64,000 nt of DNA, taken from positions 62,001 through 126,000 of the forward strand of contig RSEH01000014.1 in assembly GCA_006503475.1 (NCBI GenBank), given 5' to 3'. The position numbers and the translations under genes were made by a program. This DNA is from Stentor roeselii (taxonomy: Eukaryota > Ciliophora > Heterotrichea > Heterotrichida > Stentoridae). The notes below the pieces were generated by a model. That model saw nothing but the letters and a program-made list of their open reading frames with translations, searched no databases and was not told the origin of the DNA. Positions within the stretch are counted from its first letter, which is position 1; every line of letters starts with the position of its first letter. Of this stretch, positions 1 to 9,079 are shown piece after piece.

Positions 1-492
1 TCAGCACCTCCCCATTTAGAAGAATGCCTAGTATTACCTTCAATTCACTTATCGAAAACTCCAAAACACAACATCTCCGGCGCTGGGAAAGTTTTTCTAT
101 TCGGAACTGACGATCAAAGCAATGAAGGAAAAAAAACTCCAGTCTTGAAGACTCGAGTCTCAAATAGTCCGACGAGTCCTCTGAACAGGTCTTTAAACCG
201 AGGGCAGTTCAAGCCTTATGGTTTTAAAGACTACATCAAAATAAAACCGACGAAATACTTTAAACTAGGAGGATTAGGGCCGAATATTGGAGGTGACGAG
301 TGGCTGAAGAAGAAATATTTCAAAGAAAAACAATTGAAGTATGGAGAAGAAGTCGTGAAAAATATTAAGGAACAAAAAGATGTTTTAGATGATGACAGTT
401 ATGATCTTCAGAAATTTCGGGGAAGTCAGAGATTTGAATCTCCTTGGAAGGGAAAAGTGAAAAAAAAAGTTTCTAGTAAATTTAATCGTTAA
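1..492 (+). CDS. JHY-like protein, C-terminal part (cut by window start)
   Basis: The frame is open from base 1 to a TAA at 490-492, so the 5' end lies outside the window. About 163 residues are visible. They are Ser/Pro/Lys-rich at first and then hold a stretch of the form KPYGFKDY...KLGGLGPN followed by a basic helix. This arrangement resembles the C-terminal region of the JHY (juvenile hydrocephalus) family of ciliogenesis proteins, where a GGLGP motif precedes a charged helix. The match is recalled by eye and short. If it is right, the protein acts at cilia or basal bodies, which would fit a ciliate. Otherwise it is a disordered basic protein of unknown role. Confidence 0.5.
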   Translation, partial: SAPPHLEECLVLPSIHLSKTPKHNISGAGKVFLFGTDDQSNEGKKTPVLKTRVSNSPTSPLNRSLNRGQFKPYGFKDYIKIKPTKYFKLGGLGPNIGGDEWLKKKYFKEKQLKYGEEVVKNIKEQKDVLDDDSYDLQKFRGSQRFESPWKGKVKKKVSSKFNR

Positions 493-531
493 TTTCAGTA
501 AATTTTTTAAGGTTTGAGAAGGGTTATAGAG

Positions 532-2826
532 TTAGGAAAATAATAAATAGACTTTAGATAGTTTTTCATCTAGTTCTTTTGAGGAATTGATTTGGATTAA
601 TTTGGTGTAGTGGATGGATGAGAGTAGTTTTTTTGTTGAAGGATGGGATTTTGGAGAAAGGCTGAAAATCAGTAAGTTGATTTTTAGATCTTTAAAAATT
701 GTATCAATACTTTTCAAGGATTTTTCTAATAAGTAGCTTTTACCTGAGGTGATTAAAATAATGAGTCTGTTGAAAGTTTTCATTGTTTCTTGATTGAAGA
801 GCCAATTACTTACATCATCATTCTGAAGAAAACTGAATTTTTTAGCAGCTTTTAACAAAGCTTTAGACAGATTGGCTCTTTTATCGGTAAAACCAGGATT
901 TTTCAAGCATCTTGAAATAACCTGTCTGTAATTTTTCAGGGAAATCAGAGGACAGACTTGGTAAAGGTCCTTCCCGAACCAACAAAATGAAAAAAAGTCT
1001 CGTTTTGCAAGTTTTTTAAGTATTTTTTTAGCTTTTTTCAATAAAACCTGCTCAAATTCCGGTTCTAAACCTGTTTCAACCATGAAAAGCACTTGATTTA
1101 CTGAATTTTTAGAGGAAATAAAAAATTTGGAATCTTTCTTATAAATTCCTTGCAACTCATGAAGACACCATTTTCTGATAGCCGGGTTGAAAAATTTATT
1201 GGCAGTCAAGCACTGAAAGAAACTTTTAAATGCAGATTCAGTTTTTTCGAGGTTAACCAAAAACAACCCACATAAAAAGTTTCTTGAATCATTTGAACAT
1301 TCATCTTTAATCCTCATAAACAAGTCTTCAGCATCTGAAACCCTTCCAAGCTTGACCGACACGAGACATTTAATGACCAGGCTCTCCTGGTCGTTCATCT
1401 CTTTCAATAAAAGCAAAACTTCATTTAAACTTTTCGACCTGCCTTGATAAAACAAATCAATTAACACCTGTCCAAGTAACACCCTGTCAAATCCTTCTCC
1501 CTTAGCAAGTTTCATAGAAAGTTTAAAAGACTTCATTAAAATTTTAGCAGCTTCAAAAGAAAAGCCATTAAAATGCAAAACATTGGCAAGAGAGGAGAAA
1601 CATTCGATGACCAGTGCCCAGTCATTGAAATTTTTAACTGAAGTTAAGATATTCAAGTGATCAAAAAGACTTTGAGGGTATTCTGAGCGTTTTTTTAAAT
1701 GAAGTAGTTTTTTTATGTTCGTTTTTAGGATTTGTAGATGAATCAAAGATAAATGTGATTGAACTACTGTTAGAGTTGATGATTGTAACTCAATTGAAAG
1801 ATAAGAAAGTGAAGAATTTGGATGAGCGAGCATTTGGATGTTGTTTGAAAATGATGAGAAAATTTGATCGAATACATTGTAAGTGAAATAAAGAGTGAAA
1901 AAATAGGCTAAAACCACGAAAAATAATATAAGACTATAAGAAAGTTTCACTGCGTTGTTACTTGAGTTTGAATAGCTTTTGATTGAATCGGTCTTGTAAC
2001 AAAATCGATAAGTTTCAAGTAAAACTGAACAAAAGTAACTTCTAAGTATTTATCACATTTCTTTCCCTTTTTGATGTGCTTTGAAATTAGAGAATTTTGA
2101 GCTTTGGTTAAGCATTTTTAAGTACTTTTTTGAGAACTCTGAACGTTCTTCCTCTGAAAATAAGTATTTTTTGATTTGGTATTCAGAGGAGAGGATAGTT
2201 GAACCTGGTTCATTATGCCAAACACTCTTAAGTTTTTCAGAAATAAAAGCTTTTGGATTAGGATTCATCGAAAAAGCAGAACAAATGGTAAAATTTTTCG
2301 AAGTAAAGCAAAAAAAGTTATAAAAACTTTCTGAAAACTTTTGAGATTCACTTAAAAATAAGTTTTTTTTTGACTGGTAAGAATTAGGACATAAAGCACT
2401 TGAATTACCCTGTTCATTAGAAACTGAAGCTTTTAAAGAAATTCCAAAATATAAGCAAAGTAAATTGTTTAGAGAGAAAAACTCAATCATCGAGCTTGAA
2501 TCTATTATTTTCTTTAAAGAGTATTCATCGGGATCAGTTAAAAACCATCTGCTGCTCAGTTGATGTTTTCTTGTTTTTTCATTATTTTGTGTATAATAAG
2601 AGATTTCTTCTAAAGATGCTTTCAGATAGTTCAAGTGATTATTGATCAACTTGTACTGAATTATTGACATCTGCTTATTAAATCGATTTTCTCTCTCATA
2701 TACCTTTGAGTTGTATTCGTTTTTTTCTACCCACAGCTGAAAAATCATCAAAACCACGAAGAGAGTCATCAGGCAGAAACAAAATAAAACAACTGGACCC
2801 AGGTATTTCAAAACTTTTAACTTCAT
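532..2826 (-). CDS. two-membrane-span sensor-like protein (one 15-nt intron)
   Basis: Two same-frame open stretches (2826 to about 2057 and about 2041 to 532) join when a 15-nt GT...AG intron at 2042-2056 is removed. It contains the only in-frame stops, TGA and TAA. The spliced protein is about 759 residues: a membrane span near 8-32, a loop of about 255 residues with scattered Cys, a second span near 290-312, then a long C-terminal part of helical, TPR-like character. That part ends in alternating hydrophobic strands (RLIILITSGKS... and INLLIFSLSP) that recall a von Willebrand A fold. Outside loop plus inside signalling region is the layout of a sensor or receptor; that role is inferred. No ligand family was recognised. 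The distal exon has no ATG start of its own, which supports the join. Its ATG is 8 bp from the divergent TSR3 start. Confidence 0.7.
2042..2056 (-). other. 15-nt spliceosomal intron
   Basis: Sense strand GTGATAAATACTTAG. It holds the in-frame TGA and TAA that would end the upstream exon. Removal joins GAA-AT to A-AGT-TAC in frame, giving a 759-residue protein. The donor is GTGA rather than the GTAA seen in most other introns here. Confidence 0.75.
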
Positions 2827-2834
2827 TATTTAAT
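2827..2834. promoter_or_regulatory. 8-bp bidirectional start-to-start spacer
   Basis: Only TATTTAAT separates the start codon of the minus-strand sensor-like gene (2824-2826) from the plus-strand TSR3 ATG (2835). Any promoter or 5' UTR for either gene must overlap the other gene's coding sequence or be nearly absent. The spacer is purely A/T, like the TATA-like tracts that abut many other starts in the window. Confidence 0.45.
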
Positions 2835-3467
2835 ATGTCGAGTCAAAAGGTTAAAGTCGCTATGTGGGACTTTAATCACTGTGACCCAAAAAGATGCACA
2901 GGTAGAAAACTTGCTAGAGAGAAAAAAATAAGGATTTTAAAACCTTATCAGAAGTTTGGAGGACTTATTCTGTCACCCCTGGGAAAAATCCCTGTAACAA
3001 ACAAGGACTCAGAAATAATCCAAAACCAAGGAATCAGTGTGATCGACTGCTCCTGGGCAAGGATCTCTGAAATAAACTTCGACAAGCTTCACAACGGAAA
3101 AGAAAGAACTTTGCCCTGGTTAGTTGCAGCAAACACTGTGAATTACGGACGACCTGAAAAATTATCATGTGTTGAGGCTTTAGCCGCCGCTTTAATCATT
3201 GGAGGTTTGGAAGAAAAGGCTCATGAACTGCTTGAATCTTTTTCTTGGGGTCCTGAGTTCATCCGATTGAACCAGGAAGTGCTTGAAGGTTATTTGAATG
3301 CTGAAAGTGTTGAAGAAATTTACAAAGTTTCTGAAGATTATTTCAATTCTAATGTGAAGCAAGATGAAAAACCTTTGTATCCTCCTGGATCAAGTGAAGA
3401 GGAAGAGAGTGAGGAAGAAAAAGTGGAGGTTTTAAAGGAGGATTTAGAGAATATGGAGAGTAGTTAA
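2835..3467 (+). CDS. TSR3: 18S rRNA aminocarboxypropyltransferase Tsr3
   Basis: A 210-residue protein with the Tsr3/DUF367 fold signatures. The N-terminal stretch DFNHCDPKRCTGRKLA is the RLI-like metal/SAM region. It is followed by KFGGLILSPLGK, a DCSW segment, RTLPWLVAANTVNYGRP and a Cys/Ala-rich helix (SCVEALAAAL). Tsr3 transfers the aminocarboxypropyl group of SAM to the hypermodified uridine of 18S rRNA late in 40S maturation. The C-terminus is a Glu/Ser-rich tail, as in yeast and human. The ATG at 2835 is preferred over an upstream in-frame extension: it follows an AT-rich TATTTAAT tract, and the extension would be antisense to the neighbouring gene. Confidence 0.93.
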   Translation: MSSQKVKVAMWDFNHCDPKRCTGRKLAREKKIRILKPYQKFGGLILSPLGKIPVTNKDSEIIQNQGISVIDCSWARISEINFDKLHNGKERTLPWLVAANTVNYGRPEKLSCVEALAAALIIGGLEEKAHELLESFSWGPEFIRLNQEVLEGYLNAESVEEIYKVSEDYFNSNVKQDEKPLYPPGSSEEEESEEEKVEVLKEDLENMESS

Positions 3468-3802
3468 GAATTTTAAGGGTTTTTTGAAGGAGAATTTGGA
3501 ATTTTTATTGGTAGTGGTTTTCTGTTGATGTAATTTAAGTTATTTATTGGATTATTTATGATTAGAAGTTTTTGGATAGTTTTTCTTTTGTTTTATGGCT
3601 TTTTCTTGATTATTAAAACTACTCATCATTTATCAAAATTAACCTTCAACTAAAACAACCAAAAACCTAAAAAAAAAATCTTAATAAAACATAAACTACT
3701 TTATCAAAACCAATAAATTCAAATCCCTAATTAATCTCTTCTTCTTTCCCATAATACAATCCTTCAAACCAAATCCAAAATCAAATAATCCCAAAACAAA
3801 AA
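3468..3802. other. intergenic, no gene seen
   Basis: 335 bp. The first part (3' of TSR3) is G/T-rich on the plus strand and the second part (5' of the ARM gene) is A/C-rich. This composition switch recurs between genes here. I see no open frame, tRNA or repeat. Confidence 0.6.
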
Positions 3803-5578
3803 ATGTCAAGCAGTGCACTAATATCAATTCTATCCAAAGGTGAAGACAACGACTCAATCCTAGACCTAATATCCTCAGTATCATCCACCCTTCGAGATCT
3901 TCCAGAAGAGTCCCTAAAAGAATTACTTTCATCATCATCAGAGTGGATCTGCAGGAATTCCTCTTCAAAAAAGCTAGAGCCTCTATTATCCCTCTGCATA
4001 TCAATCCACAAGCTTCAAGGCTACAGCGAGTCTTTTTCCTATCCTCTAAACGACGAAGAATCAATTCCTCAAAATTCCGGTTTACTTTCCTGCATCTTAT
4101 CTCTTCTAAACTCAATCCTAAAGTCTCCACAAGCCGAGAAGTACATCCGGTTATTATCAAAACTCCTTCTTCTCTCCTGTTTCATAGTCGAGCAAAAAAC
4201 CGTTCCTGACTCTTTCCGTCGTAAAGGGACCCTCAAGTTCATTTTAACCCTTTTCAAGAATCTAATAAAAGCCGGTGCCAAAAGTGAGCAATCTTTAAAC
4301 GTCTTGAAGTTAATGGCGGACTTTTACAGTAAAATCACAGTCAACAGTGGAAAATGCCGAGAATACCTGATCCGCAAAGGCGCAGTTCAAGTTTTTTGCA
4401 ATATTTTAAAGTCCGACAGCCTTTACCAGAAAGATCTTGACTTTTTATTTAAAGTTCTCTACGCCTTGGGGAACCTTGCAGGTAATTGCGACCAGCAACT
4501 TCTGGTCTGGGTTTCTGGAGGCACTACTCTCGCTTTACAGTTGTTTGAAGTAGAAGAGCTTCGAGAACCTGCTTGTTTCGTACTTTGGAAAAGCTCTGTC
4601 GATGCTGTTGAGGTGCAAGAGTCACTTATTAGTGAAGACTATGGCAGAAAAGCCCTCAGGGTGTTAAATTCTTGCAATAATCCTCAAGTTGCTACTTTTT
4701 TAATTGGGTGCTTGAGAAGGCTTGGCACGAATCCGGCTTATCGAGAGTCTTTAGGACTGGAAATAAGTTGTTGCTTTTTGAATTGGCTTAAAGAACTCAC
4801 GAAGCAGGTTTTTATTTTACCGCTTAAGGAACTTGTAGCGGGACTTGGAAGTCTTTGCACTCGGGTTGATATTGCTCAGGATGTGGTCAAAGCTGCTGGG
4901 ATTGAAATTGTTATTGAAATTATTTTGAGACATGTTAAGGAGGCTAAACTTGTTAAAACTTGTGTTGGTGCTTTGGTTAATCTCAGTATGCAGGGTATTT
5001 TTTATATAGAGGGAATTGTTGATAGGATCACTAGCAATATTAAGTTTTATGAAGTTGTCAATTTGTTGATTGATAATTACTCGAATTCTAGTTATATGAT
5101 GGAGTATGTGTTGAAGTTGATCTTGAATGGCCTGCAAAACAGCAACTGCCTCTACCACCTCTCCGAGTCCTCTTTTTTCAAAAAAATGTCTAAAATTCTC
5201 CAATTCAGCAAAAACGAAGACGACATTTTCATGTTAACAATCTGCATTTTACGAGTACTAGTCTCCCACAGTAACCCCTATCTAGAAAAAGGTTTAGAAG
5301 TTTTCAAAGAATCCTTATCACCAGAAGTGATTCTCTGGACTTTAGATGGATTCGAAAAATCCCTTCCAAACTTAAAAGCACTGACAGAGTCAGTTTTATT
5401 CATTTCCTCAATATCCCAAGAAGAAGGTCCATATCTCGATTTCCTTCGAAACTGCGAACAACTATCTTTATGCATAAAAGCCTGTCTAGACCACTACGCA
5501 GCCGACAAGACATCGACAGGAGTTCTCACCGAGTGCATCGCAAACTTACCAGTAGAAGAATTTAACATGCTTTTATAG
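3803..5578 (+). CDS. armadillo-repeat protein
   Basis: A 591-residue, almost entirely helical protein built of about 40-residue repeats. Typical ARM helices include YALGNLAGNCDQQLLVW, VLWKSSVDA and CVGALVNLS. The layout resembles importin-alpha or other ARM scaffold proteins, but I see no N-terminal importin-beta-binding cluster of Arg/Lys, so a nuclear import role is not supported. Function is unassigned beyond protein binding. Base composition is uneven: the start and last 450 bp use A/C-ending codons, while the middle uses T/G-ending codons. The last A/C-rich part runs straight into the PRPP synthetase start 6 bp after this stop. Confidence 0.75.
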   Translation: MSSSALISILSKGEDNDSILDLISSVSSTLRDLPEESLKELLSSSSEWICRNSSSKKLEPLLSLCISIHKLQGYSESFSYPLNDEESIPQNSGLLSCILSLLNSILKSPQAEKYIRLLSKLLLLSCFIVEQKTVPDSFRRKGTLKFILTLFKNLIKAGAKSEQSLNVLKLMADFYSKITVNSGKCREYLIRKGAVQVFCNILKSDSLYQKDLDFLFKVLYALGNLAGNCDQQLLVWVSGGTTLALQLFEVEELREPACFVLWKSSVDAVEVQESLISEDYGRKALRVLNSCNNPQVATFLIGCLRRLGTNPAYRESLGLEISCCFLNWLKELTKQVFILPLKELVAGLGSLCTRVDIAQDVVKAAGIEIVIEIILRHVKEAKLVKTCVGALVNLSMQGIFYIEGIVDRITSNIKFYEVVNLLIDNYSNSSYMMEYVLKLILNGLQNSNCLYHLSESSFFKKMSKILQFSKNEDDIFMLTICILRVLVSHSNPYLEKGLEVFKESLSPEVILWTLDGFEKSLPNLKALTESVLFISSISQEEGPYLDFLRNCEQLSLCIKACLDHYAADKTSTGVLTECIANLPVEEFNMLL

Positions 5579-5584
5579 ATAAAA

Positions 5585-6595
5585 ATGTGGAAAAAAGCAT
5601 TAAGTTTCGCTATTTGCTCAGGAGCCGTCTGGGCTTCTTACATTCCTCCCACTAATACCTCTCCGTTAAAGCTTTTTTCCGCTTCTTACAGTCGAGACCT
5701 TGCATTTGAAGTCGCTGGAATCCTTGGAGTACAGCTGGGCAGGGTGCAACTTAGTAAGTTTTCAGACGGAGAAATCAATGTCAAGATCTGTGAAGACGTT
5801 TCAGATAAAGTCGTTTTTTTAATAGCATCTCTCGGACACCCTGTCAATGATTCAATAGTCGAGCTGCTTTTATTTCTCTCAGCTTTAAAGCGAGCGAATT
5901 GTCGAAAAGTCGTCTTGATAGTTCCTTACTTGGCTTACAACCGTCAAGACCGCCCAGCTCCTGGAAATCTTTACTGCCCAGCTGAAGACATTACAAAATT
6001 GATAGAAACAATGGAAGTAGACTCTATAATCGGCATTGATTTTCATGACCAGTTAGTAAGTGGGCATTTTAGCATTCCAGTGCATGAACTGAGACCTTTT
6101 TCATTAGCGATCAACTACCTTCAAAGCAAAAAGCTCCGTCATCCGGTGATAGTGAGTCCGGATATTCGAGGGACTTCAAGAGCGCATGAGTTTTACAAGC
6201 TTTTAAGTGCCTCTGGCATTCACTGTGACTTGGCAGTTCTGCCGAACCCAGGAGCGAGTATGAGTTACTTGTCGACTGACAGTTATTACTTAGGAGGAAG
6301 CCTCAGTGGAAGAGATGTCATCATTGTAGACGATATGATGATCACTGGATCGACTATTTTCAAATGTCTTGAAAACGTCAGAAATCAAGACGCTGAAAGA
6401 GTTTTCGCCTTTGCGACTCACCCGGTACTTCCTGGAAGTTCTATCAGAAATCTTGAAAAAAGTAGCTTGGATGAATTGATTTGTACTAATACTTTAAAAC
6501 TTGCGGAAAATAGTGAAAAAATTGTACAGTTAAGTGTCGCTGGACTCATCGCGAAACAGGTTTTAGAAGTTTTTGAAAGGCCGGAGAGATTGTAA
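5585..6595 (+). CDS. PRPS: ribose-phosphate pyrophosphokinase (PRPP synthetase)
   Basis: A 336-residue protein covering the whole family. It has KLFSASYSRDLAFEVA at the N-terminal subdomain, FSDGEINV, the ATP-loop region YLAYNRQDRPAP, a divalent-metal region IGIDFHDQ, and the PRPP-binding loop IIVDDMMITGSTI. It makes PRPP from ribose-5-phosphate and ATP for nucleotide and His/Trp synthesis. The first 20 residues (WKKALSFAICSGAVWASY) are hydrophobic and could be a targeting sequence. The only usable ATG is 6 bp after the ARM-gene stop, since the conserved fold starts at about residue 28 and no later Met precedes it. The catalytic loop is shorter and less basic than in human PRPS1. Confidence 0.92.
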   Translation: MWKKALSFAICSGAVWASYIPPTNTSPLKLFSASYSRDLAFEVAGILGVQLGRVQLSKFSDGEINVKICEDVSDKVVFLIASLGHPVNDSIVELLLFLSALKRANCRKVVLIVPYLAYNRQDRPAPGNLYCPAEDITKLIETMEVDSIIGIDFHDQLVSGHFSIPVHELRPFSLAINYLQSKKLRHPVIVSPDIRGTSRAHEFYKLLSASGIHCDLAVLPNPGASMSYLSTDSYYLGGSLSGRDVIIVDDMMITGSTIFKCLENVRNQDAERVFAFATHPVLPGSSIRNLEKSSLDELICTNTLKLAENSEKIVQLSVAGLIAKQVLEVFERPERL

Positions 6596-6600
6596 TAAAT

Positions 6601-6927
6601 ATGGTTGATAGTCTGATGTCTTTTGGAAATAGGATTGAGGATGACCTGGAGGAAACCACCTCTACAAGCAACTTCGTCCATATCCGCATTCAGAAAAGGA
6701 CTAACAAGAAATGCTTGACTTTAATTGAAGGGATTCCGAAAGATATTGACTTGAAAAAAGTACTCAAGTACTTTAAAAAGGCTTATTCTTGTAATGGAAC
6801 CATTGTTTCTAACCCGGACTCTGGAGAGAAGATTATGCAGCTTACTGGTGATAATAGGAAGGAGGTTGAAAGGTTTTTAAAGGAAGAGTTTATTGTTCCT
6901 GAAAGCTGTGTCAGGGTGCATGGTTAA
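6601..6927 (+). CDS. EIF1: translation initiation factor eIF1 (SUI1)
   Basis: A 108-residue protein with the SUI1 domain: a variable N-terminal tail, then VHIRIQKRTNKKCLTLIEG, followed by the Lys-rich KKVLKYFKKAYSCNGTIV and the C-terminal MQLTGDNRKEVERFL. eIF1 binds the 40S subunit near the P site and controls start-codon choice. Length and motif order match eukaryotic eIF1. It starts 5 bp after the PRPP synthetase stop (TAA, then TAAAT, then ATG), the tightest same-strand junction in the window. That makes co-transcription or a promoter inside the upstream gene likely. Confidence 0.95.
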   Translation: MVDSLMSFGNRIEDDLEETTSTSNFVHIRIQKRTNKKCLTLIEGIPKDIDLKKVLKYFKKAYSCNGTIVSNPDSGEKIMQLTGDNRKEVERFLKEEFIVPESCVRVHG

Positions 6928-7025
6928 TAGATTAGAAAGTAATTGGATGATAATGTTTAGAGTTATTTTGTTTTTGAATGGGTTTTCTATTGATGACATA
7001 GATTTTATTGTGAATATTCAAGCTA

Positions 7026-7257
7026 TCGATAATTATAGCAATTTTAGTTATTTAAACCAAGTATTTCTTTATAATTTCATGTATCAAACTCAATATTTCT
7101 TCACAACTTAAACTAAGAAAGAGTAAACTCCTCACTTAATCGATAATTATAGAAATTTTAGTTATTTAAAACACGAATTTCTTTATAATTTCATCTTGAT
7201 TGTATCAAACCTAAATTTCTTCACAACTTAAACAAAGAAAAATTAAACTCATCACTT
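7026..7257 (+). repeat. imperfect tandem duplication, 2 copies of about 115 bp
   Basis: Copy 1 (7026-7137) and copy 2 (7140-7257) share the same order of blocks: TCGATAATTATAG, ATTTTAGTTATTTAAA, ATTTCTTTATAATTTCAT, TGTATCAAAC, TTTCTTCACAACTTAAAC, and TTAAACTC/GTAAACTC plus TCACTT. Copy 2 has about 6 extra bases before TGTATCAAAC and a handful of substitutions. It lies between the 3' ends of eIF1 and the ABHD17-like gene, in non-coding DNA. Confidence 0.85.
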
Positions 7258-7330
7258 CCTTCGAAAATTCTTATATTTATCTAAAAATCTTATTTTATTA
7301 CTCTTACCATGCCGAAAATTTAAAAAAATT

Positions 7331-8074
7331 CTAAAAATTTTCCTCATCTTTGACCAAACCCAAAAAATTCTGAATAGTTTCAAACAAGGGCATGCCAGCA
7401 ACGCTTTCAATATTATTATGTCCAGCTCCTTCTACAAAAAAAGCCATTTTTTTGGAACTTGAGGCTTTTTCGAACAGTTCCTTCGAATGATCGATTGGGA
7501 CTATTTCATCTTTTGTGCCGTGAATGATGAGAAGTGGACACTCGACTTGTTTGATTCTGTCGATGTTGGGGAACATGTCGCCTGGCATCGTGAATTTGAA
7601 TTCTATGACAACTCGATATATTGAACAGAGAGGAGTTTGTAAGATTAGTCCTCCGATTGGATGTTTTGATGCAAGATAGCAACTTGGACCTGATCCGAGA
7701 GACCTTCCATATGCGATTATTCGATTGGGTGAAATTTTCAGTATATTACTTAAAAACCAATAAGCAGCTTCACAATCAGAATAAACAAACTTCTCACAAG
7801 GTTTTTGCCCAGAATTATCATACCCTGTATACTCATAAATAAAAACATTACTTTTCACTTTAGGAAGAAAAACTTTTTGTACCCAGTCTTCAACTCTTGT
7901 AATGTCTTCAGCATTTCCATGAGACATCAAGATAGTGAATTCATGATTCAAGTTAAAAAATCGAGCAGGTATACGATTTCCATCTGAGGTTTGAAGAAGC
8001 AGAGCTGATGTTGGAGACTTCAGTTTAGGGACAGGAGGTTGAAAAACCAGATTTGAAATAGAACATCCACCCAT
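7331..8074 (-). CDS. ABHD17-like alpha/beta hydrolase
   Basis: A 247-residue serine hydrolase. It shows MSHGNAEDI (oxyanion region), the nucleophile elbow GRSLGSGP with Ser about 125, IIHGTKDEIVP with Asp about 189, and GAGHNNIE with His about 219, so the triad is complete. The closest remembered family is ABHD17/FAM108, membrane-bound enzymes that remove palmitate from proteins. The N-terminus begins MGGCS, which allows N-myristoylation and palmitoylation; animal ABHD17 instead uses a Cys cluster for membrane anchoring. Membrane depalmitoylase activity is inferred from the family. Confidence 0.88.
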   Translation of the reverse strand: MGGCSISNLVFQPPVPKLKSPTSALLLQTSDGNRIPARFFNLNHEFTILMSHGNAEDITRVEDWVQKVFLPKVKSNVFIYEYTGYDNSGQKPCEKFVYSDCEAAYWFLSNILKISPNRIIAYGRSLGSGPSCYLASKHPIGGLILQTPLCSIYRVVIEFKFTMPGDMFPNIDRIKQVECPLLIIHGTKDEIVPIDHSKELFEKASSSKKMAFFVEGAGHNNIESVAGMPLFETIQNFLGLVKDEENF

Positions 8075-8104
8075 TACTAACTTAAATATTATGAAATTTC
8101 ATGA

Positions 8105-9079
8105 TTATTGATATAACTCATAAGGAACTTGAATAGTGAGATCAGGGTTATCGAAATCGTTAAAAAGCATTTCTTTCAATCTTTTATAAACCTCTCCTTC
8201 AGATCCATCACCAATCATCTTGCCATCAATTGAAATAAGTGAAGAAATGGCATCTCCTCCTACATTAAACGCCTCTAAACAATCCTTCACCTCTTCAACA
8301 AAGATACTTCTCTGTTGAACACTACAAATAACCCCTTCATCGACTAGCCTATTCGCAAAAATCAAAATTCTTTCAAGAGTGGTTCCCTGTAGAATCAAGT
8401 CATAAGGAGGAGTGACTAGCACTTTACCTTTCAACAAAAAAACCACATTGTTTATACTTCCTTCAGCTATTGAACCGTCAGGGTTGATTTGAATTCCATT
8501 TGCACCTCCCTTTGCTTGAGACTCCATTGCACAGAGGGCGTTCAACATATAATTGTTAGACTTCATATTTGCTAGAAGTTTGGGTTTTGTTGGTACAGAG
8601 ACAAAAAATTCATTCTTACATCTGAATCTTTCTGTAATTATCGACTTGTAGGCAATACCATAGAATGTTGTTGAGTTAGGGACCGGATGAATCCCCATGT
8701 TTCCCGGACCTGACGACATCCAGTATCTGATAAAAAGGTTTGGCTCCTGAGTGCTCGCCGCGAGGTCTAGAATCGATTTTTCCAGGAAGGATAACGTGAA
8801 TGAAATTTCGATTTTTGCTTTTTCCGCAGAAGAAAAGAGCCGCTGCAGGTGACGACGCAGGTTGTAAGCTTTTCCATTTATCACTGAACAGGTATCAAAC
8901 ACTGAGTGACCTCGGTGCACCATGTGATCGTCGATCGAGATTGACATTAAAACAGGGTCTTTTATTATCCCTTGGATTCTTGAGTTGTACATTCCAAGAA
9001 TTATTGATTCAAAGGGATTTATTACTGACTGAAGGGCTGCTAAGGTTTCTGATAGGGATGAATAAACCTTTGTGGACAT
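8105..9079 (-). CDS. class IV PLP aminotransferase (BCAT / D-amino-acid transaminase type)
   Basis: A 324-residue protein of fold-type IV. It shows DDHMVHRGHSVFDTCSVINGK, an RHLQRLFSSAEK helix, the PLP-lysine segment KLLANMKSNNYMLNAL, and the AEGSINNVVF glycine-rich turn before GTTLERIL. Family members move amino groups between branched-chain or D-amino acids and keto acids, or cleave aminodeoxychorismate. The plant-type D-amino-acid transaminase/ADCL group looks closest, but substrate cannot be fixed by eye. No targeting sequence is obvious. Its ATG follows AATAATAATG. Confidence 0.85.
   Translation of the reverse strand: MSTKVYSSLSETLAALQSVINPFESIILGMYNSRIQGIIKDPVLMSISIDDHMVHRGHSVFDTCSVINGKAYNLRRHLQRLFSSAEKAKIEISFTLSFLEKSILDLAASTQEPNLFIRYWMSSGPGNMGIHPVPNSTTFYGIAYKSIITERFRCKNEFFVSVPTKPKLLANMKSNNYMLNALCAMESQAKGGANGIQINPDGSIAEGSINNVVFLLKGKVLVTPPYDLILQGTTLERILIFANRLVDEGVICSVQQRSIFVEEVKDCLEAFNVGGDAISSLISIDGKMIGDGSEGEVYKRLKEMLFNDFDNPDLTIQVPYELYQ

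Noticed and set aside
3696-4160. Long minus-strand open frame across the start of the ARM gene
   Set aside because: It is antisense to the clear ARM frame and has no family character.
6893-7111. Open stretch overlapping the eIF1 end
   Set aside because: Overlaps a conserved gene, runs into the tandem repeat and has no motif.
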